From Paenibacillus lignilyticus (GTDB lineage: Bacteria; Bacillota; Bacilli; Paenibacillales; Paenibacillaceae), in the NCBI RefSeq assembly GCF_017942085.1, contig NZ_JAGKSP010000001.1, positions 186,001 through 250,000 of the forward strand: DNA of 64,000 nt, read 5' to 3'. Position numbers and translations under genes: made by a program. Positions 32,584-42,600 of the stretch are shown in pieces. Under the pieces are notes generated by a model, which was given only the letters and a program-made list of their open reading frames with translations, did no database searches and had not been told where the DNA came from. Position 1 is the stretch's first letter. Each line of letters starts with the position of its first letter.

Positions 32584-33387
32584 CTACTTACCGGTAAGCT
32601 GCCCTTGTACAACCGTTATCGCCTGACCCGACAACAGTACTCGGTCATTCTGAAGCTCGATGAACAGCTCTCCTCCTCTTGGAGATGCCTGGTAAGCCAT
32701 AAAGCTGGTCTGGCGCAAACGTCTTTGCCAGTATGGAGCAAGCGCGCAATGGGCTGACCCGGTTACCGGATCCTCGTCGCATCCGGATGCCGGATAGAAG
32801 CAGCGTGATACGAAATCATAATCGCCCGGCTTGCCCGTTCCTTTGCTTGTCACGATAATCCCTCTGGCTTCTACCTTTGCCAACATTGCATAATCAGGCT
32901 TTAATGTCTGAACGGTCTGGACGCTGTCGACCTCAACCAAAAAGTCCATACGGTTCTTCCCCACATACCTTGGAATTAAGCCTAGCCCTTGTATGAGTTC
33001 TTCCGGCGCTTTCATCGGTTGAGCGGGCTCAGAAGGAAGATTCAGTCTGATTCCCTCCTCTGTCCGTTCTGCCGTGAGCAACCCGCTGCGTGTATGGAAG
33101 GATGCTATACGATCAAGTGCTACATGTTGATTTTCCCATAAGAAATGGGCGCTCGCCAAAGTGGCATGACCGCATAGATCCACTTCTATTGTCGGAGTAA
33201 ACCAACGCAGATCGTAGCTTCCATCGTCTCTCCGCTGTAAGAAAGCAGTCTCGGACAAATTCATCTCCGCAGCCACGTCTTGCATCCACTGCTCATCACG
33301 CACCTCATCAAGCAGGCATACGGCAGCCGGGTTTCCACGGAAGGGTACGGACGTAAATGCATCTACGATCGAAATCGGAATGGACAT
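32584..33387 (-). CDS. PhzF-family isomerase
   Basis: A 267-residue protein of the phenazine-biosynthesis PhzF family, a diaminopimelate-epimerase-like two-domain fold. Signature elements are VDAFTSVPFRGNPAAV at the start, the Glu in LSETAFL, VDLCGHATLASAHF, and DPVTGSAHCALAPYW in the second half. The start is the ATG at 33387, with AGAGGTGA 8 nt upstream; a GTG four codons earlier overlaps the neighbouring stop. No phenazine genes accompany it, so the substrate is unknown. Confidence 0.93.
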   Translation of the reverse strand: MSIPISIVDAFTSVPFRGNPAAVCLLDEVRDEQWMQDVAAEMNLSETAFLQRRDDGSYDLRWFTPTIEVDLCGHATLASAHFLWENQHVALDRIASFHTRSGLLTAERTEEGIRLNLPSEPAQPMKAPEELIQGLGLIPRYVGKNRMDFLVEVDSVQTVQTLKPDYAMLAKVEARGIIVTSKGTGKPGDYDFVSRCFYPASGCDEDPVTGSAHCALAPYWQRRLRQTSFMAYQASPRGGELFIELQNDRVLLSGQAITVVQGQLTGK

Positions 33388-33395
33388 CGGAACAT

Positions 33396-33791
33396 TCACC
33401 TCTTCACCATAATGTTGTTGCCTATCCTACCGCGACTCTGTAAGGAGCAAATAAGAGCAAGCCCTAATCCATAACAGATATGGCCAAGGAGCCACAATAG
33501 TAGAGCCGCCAGGTCAGTCGCTGCAGGAACACGATCAGATATCGCAGTTAACGGAAACCAAGTAACCGCCGTAAGTAGTCCGAAAAGGAGTCCAACCATC
33601 CAACGCCGGGGAGTTGTCATTCTCTTAGTCAACGATACATAAAGAATGCCGATCGGTACCGAAACGACAAGATGGAGCGCAAGCTCCACGGTTTCCGGCA
33701 GTCGATTCGGCATGTTCGGCACCCAATCTATATTCAGCAGCAGCGTGTACACTTGCTTGCCGGTTAAAGATTGGAACCCTTTAAGCACCAT
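33396..33791 (-). CDS. Small membrane protein (YagU-like), possible shifted start
   Basis: A 131-residue protein with about three transmembrane segments (residues 36-55, 67-85, 92-115). It resembles small YagU-like Bacillus membrane proteins. The open frame continues upstream for about 20 codons, encoding a hydrophobic stretch (ITAGLIAGLLLAM), but without ATG, GTG or TTG. An ATG at 33850 (TAATG with the EamA stop) is in another frame. Either translation begins at 33791, or a single-base change separates it from its true start. Confidence 0.6.
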   Translation of the reverse strand: MVLKGFQSLTGKQVYTLLLNIDWVPNMPNRLPETVELALHLVVSVPIGILYVSLTKRMTTPRRWMVGLLFGLLTAVTWFPLTAISDRVPAATDLAALLLWLLGHICYGLGLALICSLQSRGRIGNNIMVKR

Positions 33792-33843
33792 AGCGAGCAG
33801 CAGACCTGCGATCAGTCCCGCTGTTATGCCTAGCTTGAATCCA

Positions 33844-34788
33844 TTAAGCGGCTTGATCGGCCTTCACCTCTCGTTTGCGCCGATTCACGATGACGATTCC
33901 TGCGCTGACTAGCGCCAAAGCTCCCAGTACAGCAGCGGACAGCGGCTCCCCTAGGAACATTGCCGATTGCAGCACACCGAATACCGGAATCAGGAACAGG
34001 TACATCGATACGCTGCCTACGCTGTTGTATTTCATAACATTATTCCAGAGCATGAACGCCAGTGCCGATACGAGTGCTAAATGAAGAAGCATGAGCAGCG
34101 CGATACCGTCAAAATGAAACGGTGCCAAGCCCGGCTTCCATGCGCCGATGACGGTGAGCACAATTCCGCCGACGAGCATTTGATAGCCGTTAATGTATGG
34201 AATGCTGTATGAAGCCGCGGCGCGTTTGGATAGTAAATTCGCAATCGCATTAAACAATGTTGCCGCAATGAGCAATACCTCGCCTAACGAGAAATGCAAT
34301 CCGCTGTTGCCGTCATGCTTGGATAAGCCGAGCACCAGCAGTCCCAAGAAGCCGACAAGAAGTCCGAGACCTTTAGTACCGTTGATGCGATCATTTTTAT
34401 ACAGGAAATGCGCCAATGCAATTTGGAAGAACGAGATCGTCCCGGCAATGACCGCACCTACGACGCCTGCGCTCTTCGATAATCCCGCATAGAAGAAAAT
34501 GTATTGCAGAACGGTTTGAAACAACGCAATCGACGCAACCATGCCGCCGCTGCCCCGCTGATATCGAAGCGTTTCCTTCCGGATGAGCATATACGCCAGA
34601 ATAAGCAGACCTGCCAATGTAAAACGGTAGCCTGCGAATAAAATTTGTTCCAGCGTGTCATGCGAGCCAATGCCCAGCCTTGCGTAACTTAGTTTAATAA
34701 ACGGATAAGAGCTTCCCCAGAGCAAAGTTGCGCTGATGGAAGCTCCGATTATGCCTAACGGGTGAGTAAAAAATTTGGCTGCTGTCAT
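33844..34788 (-). CDS. EamA/DMT-family transporter
   Basis: A 314-residue inner-membrane protein with ten predicted transmembrane segments and the two EamA repeats of the drug/metabolite transporter superfamily (ISATLLWGSSYPFIK at the start; ALAFMLWNNVMKY and YLFLIPVFGVL in the second half). The Lys/Arg-rich C-terminus faces the cytoplasm. Likely exports amino-acid-like metabolites; the substrate is unknown. It is the first gene of a likely operon with the YagU-like gene and PhzF. Confidence 0.93.
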   Translation of the reverse strand: MTAAKFFTHPLGIIGASISATLLWGSSYPFIKLSYARLGIGSHDTLEQILFAGYRFTLAGLLILAYMLIRKETLRYQRGSGGMVASIALFQTVLQYIFFYAGLSKSAGVVGAVIAGTISFFQIALAHFLYKNDRINGTKGLGLLVGFLGLLVLGLSKHDGNSGLHFSLGEVLLIAATLFNAIANLLSKRAAASYSIPYINGYQMLVGGIVLTVIGAWKPGLAPFHFDGIALLMLLHLALVSALAFMLWNNVMKYNSVGSVSMYLFLIPVFGVLQSAMFLGEPLSAAVLGALALVSAGIVIVNRRKREVKADQAA

Positions 34789-34840
34789 GATGGATTCCAG
34801 TTCTCCTTATTACGGTGCAGGCAGCCAGCTGAACGAAGCT

Positions 34841-35293
34841 TTATTGTTCTACAATGGGAATCAGCAGTTCGACCTGCTCCTCCTCCAAGTGTTCATCAAT
34901 ATAAAAGATTTCAAGGGATACCGCATTTTCCCTCTTCAACAGCTTCTCCTCGTTCATCCAAGCCGATAGCTGCTCGTAGCCTTCACCGATGCGTTTATTT
35001 GTACATGCTGCCATGGCGTAGGTGCGCTGCGGAATTGTAAATTGCACCATGCCATCCGGCACCTGACTTAGATGTGGGACCTCAAAACATGCCCAATACG
35101 TCGCAAATACTTCGTTGCCGAAATAAGGACTGTAAAGCACGGTTGTCTTTACTTCGCCTTCAATTTCATGCTTTCTGGAGAGAAACTCGCTTTGCAGATG
35201 AATCGCTTCATCCGGAAACGATGAATATGGACCGCAGTAGCTGATTCCGACCATGTTTAAGGCAGGTTTCGTAACTAAAGTGCAATTATGCAT
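34841..35293 (-). CDS. GyrI-like small-molecule-binding domain protein
   Basis: A 150-residue protein of the GyrI/AraC effector-binding fold (SOUL-like). Typical features are the start VTKPALNMVGI, GYEQLSAWM and EIFYIDEH near the C-terminus. No DNA-binding domain is attached. A good GGGAGG site is 9 nt upstream of the ATG. Such proteins bind hydrophobic or cationic ligands. Confidence 0.85.
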   Translation of the reverse strand: MHNCTLVTKPALNMVGISYCGPYSSFPDEAIHLQSEFLSRKHEIEGEVKTTVLYSPYFGNEVFATYWACFEVPHLSQVPDGMVQFTIPQRTYAMAACTNKRIGEGYEQLSAWMNEEKLLKRENAVSLEIFYIDEHLEEEQVELLIPIVEQ

Positions 35294-35409
35294 CGCGAAT
35301 GACCTCCCACAAAGTGTAGTACGCTTTTAGGTTGACCCGTAATCAGTTTACCATGTCCACGGGTTCGTTTGGTAACTATTTATTGCCTTTCTTACGGATA
35401 TATGACAAA

Positions 35410-35444
35410 CAAAAAAGCAACCATCCTGAGCGGAATTGTTTGCT
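35410..35444 (-). terminator. Probable terminator of the DUF4157 gene
   Basis: On the minus strand GCAA pairs with TTGC with an inner ATCC/GGAT stem, followed by six T residues. The stem is imperfect. It lies about 20 bp after the stop codon. Confidence 0.5.
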
Positions 35445-35461
35445 CTCCAATTATCAATCAA

Positions 35462-36454
35462 TTAGTTCTGTTGGACGATATGCGTGAGTTCATGACTGAG
35501 CAGCTGAAGCCCACTTGCCGTAGCCGGTTTGTATTCGCCTTGACGGAAGAAGATATCGTTGCCGGTTGTGAACGCTCTTGCGCCGACCTTCTTCGCGAGA
35601 TCATCTGCTGCATTGTCCGTGTGAATGGAAACCTTGCTGAAATCTGCGCCGAAGGAATCTTCAAGCTGCTTGCGCAGACGATCAGGCAGGGGCTGTCCCT
35701 TGCCGCGAAGCTCGTTTATCGTTTCCTCCACGCCCGGGCTGGCTTCTTTAGGAGCGCCATCCTCCGAACGCTGGATAACCGAGAACGGATCACGCTTCAG
35801 CTGCAGCTCTTCTTCTTCGCTCTCGCCCTGCTCCTCACGCTGAATCGCTCCGGCGCTGTCGGCCTTCAGCTGCAGCTCTTCTTCTTCGCTCTCGCCCTGC
35901 TCCTCACGCTGGATCGCTCCGGCGCTGTCGGCCTTCAGCTGCAGCTCTTCTTCTTCGCTCTCGCCCTGCTCCTCACGCTGAATTGCTCCGGCGCTGTCGG
36001 CCTTCAGCTGCAGTTCTTCTTCTTCGCTCTCGCCCTGCTCCTCACGCTGAATTGCTCCGGCGCTGTCGGCCTTCAGCTGCAGCTCTTCTTCCTCGCTCTC
36101 GCCCTGCTCCTCCGTCCGCTGAGCAGCCGACTCGCCATCCTTTGAATCGGACTGCAGGTCGCTAGCTACGCGAAACGCGACTTGATCCGCTTCCAGCTCG
36201 TACGCATCGGTTGGCTGATTGACCGTCATTTTGGCCATGATTGGCTTTCCGGCACCTGCGTTCAGCTGTCTGGCAGCCGAGTTGCCTATCGATCGCTGCA
36301 GCGTGTGCATGTCTGCTGCCTGGAGCGGCGCTCCGCTAGCCAGTGCACGCTGCACTTGAGCCATGGAATTGAATTTGGCACGTTGGGCCGGAGCTTGCTC
36401 AAACGTGCTTTTGTCCATTTTACGAATCGATTTGCCTGAACCGAAAGTTCTCAC
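35462..36454 (-). CDS. eCIS core (DUF4157) protein with tandem acidic repeats
   Basis: A 330-residue protein. An N-terminal region ends in NQPTDAYELEADQVAFRVAS, the DUF4157 lead-in. Five copies of EEQGESEEEELQLK follow, alternating with four of ADSAGAIQR. The C-terminal DUF4157 domain (about 253-330) has DSFGADFSKVSIHTDNAA and ends with HELTHIVQQN, where HELTH (321-325) is the zinc-protease-like motif. The protein stops five residues after it, so no cargo domain follows. DUF4157 marks proteins associated with extracellular contractile injection systems. The start is a GTG with GGAGG 11 nt upstream. Confidence 0.9.
   Translation of the reverse strand: MRTFGSGKSIRKMDKSTFEQAPAQRAKFNSMAQVQRALASGAPLQAADMHTLQRSIGNSAARQLNAGAGKPIMAKMTVNQPTDAYELEADQVAFRVASDLQSDSKDGESAAQRTEEQGESEEEELQLKADSAGAIQREEQGESEEEELQLKADSAGAIQREEQGESEEEELQLKADSAGAIQREEQGESEEEELQLKADSAGAIQREEQGESEEEELQLKRDPFSVIQRSEDGAPKEASPGVEETINELRGKGQPLPDRLRKQLEDSFGADFSKVSIHTDNAADDLAKKVGARAFTTGNDIFFRQGEYKPATASGLQLLSHELTHIVQQN
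35790..36115 (-). repeat. 69-bp tandem repeat within the DUF4157 gene
   Basis: About 4.7 copies of a 69-bp unit encoding 23 residues. The copies are nearly identical at the DNA level, differing at only a few third positions, which points to recent expansion by slippage or recombination. Confidence 0.9.
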
Positions 36455-36600
36455 TGAAAGATTTCCTCCCCGAATCCGCTAACAAGCCGCTTTTCTCTTA
36501 ATATACCATAATTTATTAAAAGTTTCGCCACGATTCACTAGTTTCTGCAGCCATCCTACGGATGCGCTCTTGCGCAATACACATCGAATCCGCACGCGGC

Positions 36601-37415
36601 GAGCCCAGTTTGGCTAGTTTCACCGCTGTGAGTTCCATTTCTGAACTCTCAGCTCTACTTCGACGCGGTTTCGAAGGTGAAAGTTCGTTTTTCGAACGCT
36701 CAACCCCTCACACGAGCCCAGATTGGCTAGTTTCACCTCTGAGAGTTCCATTTGTGAACTATCAGTTCTATTTCGACACGGTTTCGACGGTGAAAGTTCG
36801 TTTTTCGAACGCTCACCATTCGGCTGAAGCCGTTTGGGATGATTTCTGGGGCTGAGAGATGGATTTCCCTACTCTCAGCTCTTTTTTGTGCCGTTTCACC
36901 GCTGAGAGTCGGATTTGCCGACTCTCAGCCTTCGGCTGGGGCTGTTTGGGATGGTTTCTGAAGCTGAGAGATGGATTTTCCTACTCTCAGCTCTTGTATT
37001 GTTCAGATTCGCCGCTGAGAGTCGGATTTTCCGACTCTCAGCCCTCGGCTGGGGCTGTTTGGGATGGTTTCTGAAGCTGAGAGATGGATTTTCCTACTCT
37101 CAGCTCATGTATTGTTCAGATTCGCCGCTGAGAGTCGGATTTTCCGACTCTCAGCCCTCGGCGGCTAGCCTTTTGGGAGAGTTACTGGAGTCGAGAGGCG
37201 GATATTAGTAAGTTTGTCCGCTGAGCGTTCCATTTCTGAACTCTCAGCTCTACTTCGACGCGGTTTCGACGGTGAGAGTTCGTTGTTCGAACGCTCAACC
37301 CCCTTACACGAGCCCAGAATAGTAAGTTTCTTCGCTGAGCGTTCCATTTCTGAACTCTCAGCTCTACTTCGACGCCTGTTTCGACGGTGAGAGTTCATTT
37401 TCGAACTCTCAACTC
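36601..37415. repeat. Array of about seven palindromic units
   Basis: The 1-kb gap between the DUF4157 gene and the dehydrogenase holds seven units of about 105-113 bp, each with two hairpins. Type A units (36601, 36715, about 37200 and 37312) carry arms GCTGAG.GTTC / GAACTCTCAGC and GAGAGTTCG / CGAACGCTC. Type B units (36851, 36963, 37076) carry GCTGAGAG / CTCTCAGC and a stem of up to 13 bp, GCTGAGAGTCGGA / TCCGACTCTCAGC. No T-runs follow the stems. No gene is seen; the short frames inside are by-products of the repeat. Confidence 0.9.
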
Positions 37416-37450
37416 CTTCTTAGCGCCTAACCGCGTCCGCCTGCTCCAAA

Positions 37451-37493
37451 CAAAAAGCTGCCTCAAAAGTCACGATCAACTTTTGAGGCAGCA
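37451..37493 (-). terminator. Rho-independent terminator of the dehydrogenase gene
   Basis: Minus-strand hairpin GCTGCCTCAAAAGT / ACTTTTGAGGCAGC with an 8-nt loop, followed by TTTTTGTTT. The same hairpin, with a compensated base pair, ends the CIS operon at 48883-48926. Confidence 0.9.
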
Positions 37494-37506
37494 TATTAGC
37501 GTTCGA

Positions 37507-38724
37507 TTAGCGACGGACAGAGCCGTGCGGATCGATTACGAACTTCTTGGAAGCACCTTGATCGAATGCCGAGTAAGCTTCCGGAGCTTGATCGAGCGAG
37601 ATCAGTGTCGCGTTGACCGCTTTCGCAATTTGCGCTCTGCCGCTAAGAATTGCCGTCATCAGATCGCGATTATATTGCATAACCGGCGTTTGACCTGTGA
37701 CGAACGTATGGGATTTCGCCCAGCCTAAGCCGAAACGGATTTTGAGTGTGCCGATTTTAGCATCCTCATCCACCGCACCCGGATCGCCAGTTACATACAA
37801 GCCCGGAATACCCAGTCTACCGCCGGCACGCGTAACTTCCATGATGGAGTTCAGCACAGTTGCTGGTGCTTCACCATGCGATTTACCGTGACCATGCGCT
37901 TCGAAGCCTACGCAGTCAACAGCGCAATCCACTTCCGGCACGCCTAGAATTTGGTCGATTTGTTCAGCCAAGTTCGCATGCTCACGCAAGTTGACGGTTT
38001 CACAACCGAAGCTTCTGGCTTGAGCAAGACGTTCGCTGTTCAGATCGCCGACGATAACAACAGCTGCGCCAAGCAATTGAGCGGAGTGAGCCGCAGCAAG
38101 GCCGACAGGGCCTGCGCCTGCGATATAAACCGTGGAGCCCGGCTTCACGCCTGCGCTAACCGCACCATGGTAACCCGTTGGGAAAATATCGGAGAGCATG
38201 GTCAAATCAAGGATTTTCTCCATTGCGCGTTCTTTATCCGGGAACTTCAGCAATTGGAAGTCCGCATAAGGCACCATTACATATTCCGATTGGCCGCCGA
38301 CCCAGCCGCCCATATCTACGTAGCCGTAAGCCGAGCCCGGACGATCCGGATTCACGTTCGAACATACGTTAGTGTTGCGTTCTTTACAGTTACGGCAGCG
38401 TCCGCAGGCAATATTGAAAGGCACGGATACGAGATCGCCTTTCTTGATAAACTCTACATCGCGGCCGACTTCAATAACCTCGCCCGTGATTTCATGACCC
38501 AGCACGAGACCGCTCGGTGCTGTTGTACGACCGCGCACCATGTGCTGGTCACTTCCGCATATGTTAGTAGTAATTACTTTAAGGATGACGCCGTGATCGC
38601 ATTTTCTGCCGACATTAAGCGGATTAACACCGGGGCCGTCACGCAAAACCAGATCAGGATAAGAAATATCCCGTACTTCAACTTTACCGGATTCTACATA
38701 CACTACTGCACGATTTCCTGCCAT
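37507..38724 (-). CDS. fdhA: Glutathione-independent formaldehyde dehydrogenase-like zinc alcohol dehydrogenase
   Basis: A 405-residue NAD-dependent, zinc-containing dehydrogenase. The catalytic zinc ligands are in TNICGSDQHMVRG and VLGHEITGE; the structural zinc motif is CGRCRNCKERNTNVC. The Rossmann motif is GAGPVGLAAA. Length and the long insertion around VNPDRPGSAYGYVDMGGWVGGQ fit the FdhA class, which oxidises formaldehyde without glutathione. GGAGAGG is 8 nt before the ATG. It stands alone between the repeat array and the methyltransferase. Confidence 0.9.
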   Translation of the reverse strand: MAGNRAVVYVESGKVEVRDISYPDLVLRDGPGVNPLNVGRKCDHGVILKVITTNICGSDQHMVRGRTTAPSGLVLGHEITGEVIEVGRDVEFIKKGDLVSVPFNIACGRCRNCKERNTNVCSNVNPDRPGSAYGYVDMGGWVGGQSEYVMVPYADFQLLKFPDKERAMEKILDLTMLSDIFPTGYHGAVSAGVKPGSTVYIAGAGPVGLAAAHSAQLLGAAVVIVGDLNSERLAQARSFGCETVNLREHANLAEQIDQILGVPEVDCAVDCVGFEAHGHGKSHGEAPATVLNSIMEVTRAGGRLGIPGLYVTGDPGAVDEDAKIGTLKIRFGLGWAKSHTFVTGQTPVMQYNRDLMTAILSGRAQIAKAVNATLISLDQAPEAYSAFDQGASKKFVIDPHGSVRR

Positions 38725-38961
38725 TCGTCAGCCTCTCCTCTTATACTGGAATAAATAATCAGAAAAATATCACCCTATCATTGTAATCGCTTGCAGGTTG
38801 AAAAGCTATGCTTATTCTCCTGTTTTTCACAATCCGTATAAACCGTTCCAATTTCAGCAATTCCTCAATTTGGGCTATACTGTATCTATGAAGGCAGGCA
38901 ATTCATAGTTGATGCTGCCAGGCACATGCGACGCCACTATTTAGCTTAAAGGAGAACAAAT

Positions 38962-39585
38962 ATGACCGAGATTTGGGAATCGAGTTTTGTTCAGAATCAA
39001 ATGATGTGGGGCTTTGAGCCTGCAGATGCTGCTATTGTGACGAAGGACTTTTTCCTTGCGGAGAAAGTAAAAGATATATTGATCCCCGGCATTGGATATG
39101 GTAGAAACGCAAAGGTTTTTATAGACAACGGCATTCATGTAACGGGGATTGAGATATCACAAACCGCGATTGATCTGGCACGGCGGGAAGGTCTCGCTAT
39201 CGATATTTATCATGGATCCGTAACGGAGATGCCGTTTGATAACAAGCTCTACGACGGTATTTTTAGCTATGCATTAATTCACCTATTGAATAAGCAGGAA
39301 AGAGCGAAGTTTATTCAAGATTGCTGCAACCAATTAAAACCCGGCGGTTATATGATTTTTACTGCGATTTCGAAAGACGCCCCCATGTTTGGGAAAGGCA
39401 TACAGCTGGATAAAGACTATTTCGAGATTATGGATGGCATGAAAATGTTTTTTTATGACGCCGACTCCATCCAGCAAGAATTTGGGCATGTCGGACGCTT
39501 AGAATTATCGGAAATTGTGGAGCCCCATAAGAATATGGAAGGTAAACCACCCTTTCCATTCATCATGATTAAATGTCAAAAATAA
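38962..39585 (+). CDS. Class I SAM-dependent methyltransferase
   Basis: A 207-residue methyltransferase. Motif I is ILIPGIGYGRNAKVF, followed by VTGIEISQTAIDLAR (adenosine-binding acid), FSYALIHLLNK (motif IV) and LKPGGYMIFTA (post-II region). AAAGGAGA precedes the ATG. The substrate is unknown. Transcription converges with the HEAT/CNB membrane protein and ends at a shared hairpin. Confidence 0.9.
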   Translation: MTEIWESSFVQNQMMWGFEPADAAIVTKDFFLAEKVKDILIPGIGYGRNAKVFIDNGIHVTGIEISQTAIDLARREGLAIDIYHGSVTEMPFDNKLYDGIFSYALIHLLNKQERAKFIQDCCNQLKPGGYMIFTAISKDAPMFGKGIQLDKDYFEIMDGMKMFFYDADSIQQEFGHVGRLELSEIVEPHKNMEGKPPFPFIMIKCQK

Positions 39586-39613
39586 AGGGAACTCTTGACG
39601 AGTTCCCTTTATT
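39581..39613. terminator. Bidirectional terminator
   Basis: AATAAAGGGAACTC pairs with GAGTTCCCTTTATT around TTGAC, overlapping the methyltransferase stop codon. T-rich flanks on both sides suit both converging genes. Confidence 0.85.
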
Positions 39614-39635
39614 TCCGTTTCTATATCCTACTCAA

Positions 39636-42600
39636 TCAGCCTGTTTGAGCGATCATCTGCTCCAGCATACGGACGCGGGCGAGCGATGCTTTCAGCAACC
39701 CCATTCCAATCTCGGGATGAAGCCGAATGAGCTTCGCCATTTCTTCGCCCAGCAATGTCAAGATGCGAACTTCCCCTACGGATCGAGCCGTCGTTGTAGC
39801 TGCCGTCGCATCGATGGCCGACGTTTCGCCGAATACATCCTTCGGACCAAGCTCGGCAATCATCCCGTGCTTACTGCCCGACGCCAGCAACTGCACAGAA
39901 CCTTCCACGATTACGCCCAGCTTATTGTTGATCTCCCCGCTGGCGACCAATCGGGTACCGGCCGAATGTTTTTCTTCCACCGCAATACCGGCGATATAAC
40001 CGAGCTCCTCCAATGATAGATCACTGAAGAACGGCACTTGCTTCAAAAATACAACTTTATCCAGCATCCCCATTAACGCCTGTTGTCCACTCAACGGTTC
40101 GTTCTCCTCTCGTCGCAGCGCATCGGAAGCAAGCAGCTGCAGCCACATATCCTGTAAACCGGCCGCTGCTCGGAGCACTTGAATGGCCTGTTCATGAGGC
40201 ATATCGGTATGCGGAGCGCTCCAGCCTTGGAACAAAGCGAGCAGTGCGGCGGTCAACCGTTTGTCCGCCGATCCTTCGGCCAATGCTTCGAGCCCGCTCT
40301 CTCTGATCTCCTCGTCCTCATCCTCAATCGCTCTGCGAACTGCGATTACTACATCCCCTTCGGCAATTCGTTCCATAACGGTCCAAACCCCATCGAGCAG
40401 GAAGGATTTGTGCTCGGTCAGACGCATCCGCGCCAGCTCCGCCCTTGTGCTTAGCTCCATTTTGTACAAGGCCGCCTCTATATCGCGACTCTTCCATAAC
40501 TCCTCCAGCTTCAATAGCGCAGCTCCCAGCAGCTCCGACTGGCATTCCGCTTCATCCAGCAGGGCTGCAAGCGCGCGAATCGCAGCACTCCATACCTTCG
40601 GCTGAGCTTGCTGCAGGACATCCGTCAGCGGTTCGATGGCGCCGCTTCCCATGGCGATGAAAGCATCTATCGTAACCTCATATAAAGCCGGCTCTGCCCA
40701 CTCCAGCTGCTCTAGCAGCCACGGAATAGCGGCGAAATGCCTCAGTTTTCCCATACAGGCAATGGCCTCGGCCCGAACGGCAGGGTCGGTATGGCCAAGC
40801 AGCTGCTCGACATCCGGTAGAAAACTGTACATTTCCAGTTCGGCAATAACGCGGCAGATGTAGACGGTCTGTTCTCCGCCTTCTTTCAAGTATCGCTGAA
40901 TGACCTCGTAACAAGCTTCGAAGCTTTGTTCATATTGCAAATAATAGAGTGCTTTGACCGCTTCGGCTACGACCTTAGGGCTCGAATCGAGCAGCTTCAG
41001 CCTGACGAAATATACGGCTTGATGCCGCATATGATCAGCTCTGCCTAACAAACGGACACCGGCAGCCCGCACCTCATAGTCGGGATCCTCCAGGAATGAA
41101 GCTACTTTGACCAAAGCTTGGAGCTCTGCCCGTTCGAGATTCATCGCCCTTAGCGAAGCGATACGAATACGAGCGCTGCGATCATCTACCAGAGCCAGCA
41201 GCTTCGGCAGATAGGTATCATCTCCGGTTCGGCCAATCATCCCAAGTGCGACCTCGCGGGCATAGTCATTGCTGTTCGCCAGCAGTTGATCCAGCATCAG
41301 TGGCGATTTGTTCTCTCGCATATACTCATCGAAGGCCAATGCGAGATCCTGCCTCGTATCCGACATCGTCTGAACGCTGCGAATCAATTCCCGAATGTAT
41401 AAGGATTTGCCGATGTAAGTCAGCAGCACGAGCAGTACGGCTCCGCCTCCTCCGATCCAAGCAAGCAGCCTTAGACTAAGCCCAAGCTCAGCATGCAGCG
41501 ATTGCAGGAGTGCCCCAATCAGAATACCTGACGACGCCGCAACCCCCTGTGCAATATAGCGGTATCCATCTCGCTGAAGCATCGGCAGCAGCTTGAAGAA
41601 CAGCTGATTGGCAGGCTCCGCGAAGTAATAGAGCAATAGATAGAGGAACATGTACCCGATCGACAACGAATAGAGGATAAACGATGTTCCGAACGTAGCC
41701 GCCGCTGCCACAAACCCACAAGTAAATACAATCGCGATCGCAGGCAGCATGTTACTTTGTCCAAGCCAAGCCATTAAGCGATTCGAGAAGAGCTGAAGCA
41801 GCAACGCAATCGTAAACAGCAGCGTGGTCATAAGTCCGAAGAAGGAAGCAAACTCCGATTCGGTCTTGTAGATCGTACGAGTCACATTCAGAAAGACATA
41901 TTCCATCAAGAAATACAAGGCTGGCATTAACGTCATAATCCCGATTGCTACCAGCAAATAAGGCGTGGTGAACGAGCGTTTGAGATAATCTCCGGGAGAC
42001 AGTCCACCTTCTACAGCTCCAGATGCCACGCTTCGCTCCTGCTTCAACGTCAGCGGAACTAGGTAGTTTGCAATAGATTTCCAATAGTTCACTCCGCCTG
42101 CCAGGAGGAAGAGCGGCGCTAACATGTAAACTGCATCTGCACCCAGCCATTTGCTCACAACCTGCGCAAGCCCCCCTGCAGCAATGCCGCCAAGCGCGGC
42201 AGAGGAGACAAAGACAGGCATCAGCCGTTTGGCTTGCTGAGTCGGACATAGATCTACCGCCAGACTCCAGAGCAGTATCGTTTGCTGCCTTACTACGAAG
42301 CTGGAGCTAAGGAACAGAAACGGATAATAGGCGCGCGGACTGATGTCCATGCTGTTAAACAGAAGCAATGCGACCGCATTAACGCCGATAATGACGCCCA
42401 TGATGGCAAAGAGCGTACGCATGAGCTGCGGTTTGGTGAGACGGCTCGTCAGCCACGACATCAACCAAGCCTCGAGCGGCATGATAACCGCTTCCGCTCC
42501 GTACACATAAGGCAAATATTCACTTCCGAAGCGCTGGTTGAACAAGGTCATATACCCGTTATAGTTCAAGAGCTCTGAAATGCCGCACAGAAAAAAAACA

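Noticed and set aside
35369-36145. 258-residue plus-strand frame with tandem Leu-rich repeats
   Set aside because: It is the opposite-strand shadow of the 69-bp tandem repeat in the DUF4157 gene; it has no ribosome site and its repeats follow that gene's codons.
37165-37398. 77-residue minus-strand frame in the repeat array
   Set aside because: Its repeated residues (RAESSEMERS) come from the palindromic units; no start signal and no known domain.
36601-37415. CRISPR array
   Set aside because: Units are near-identical throughout, there are no unique spacers of constant length, and no cas genes are present.
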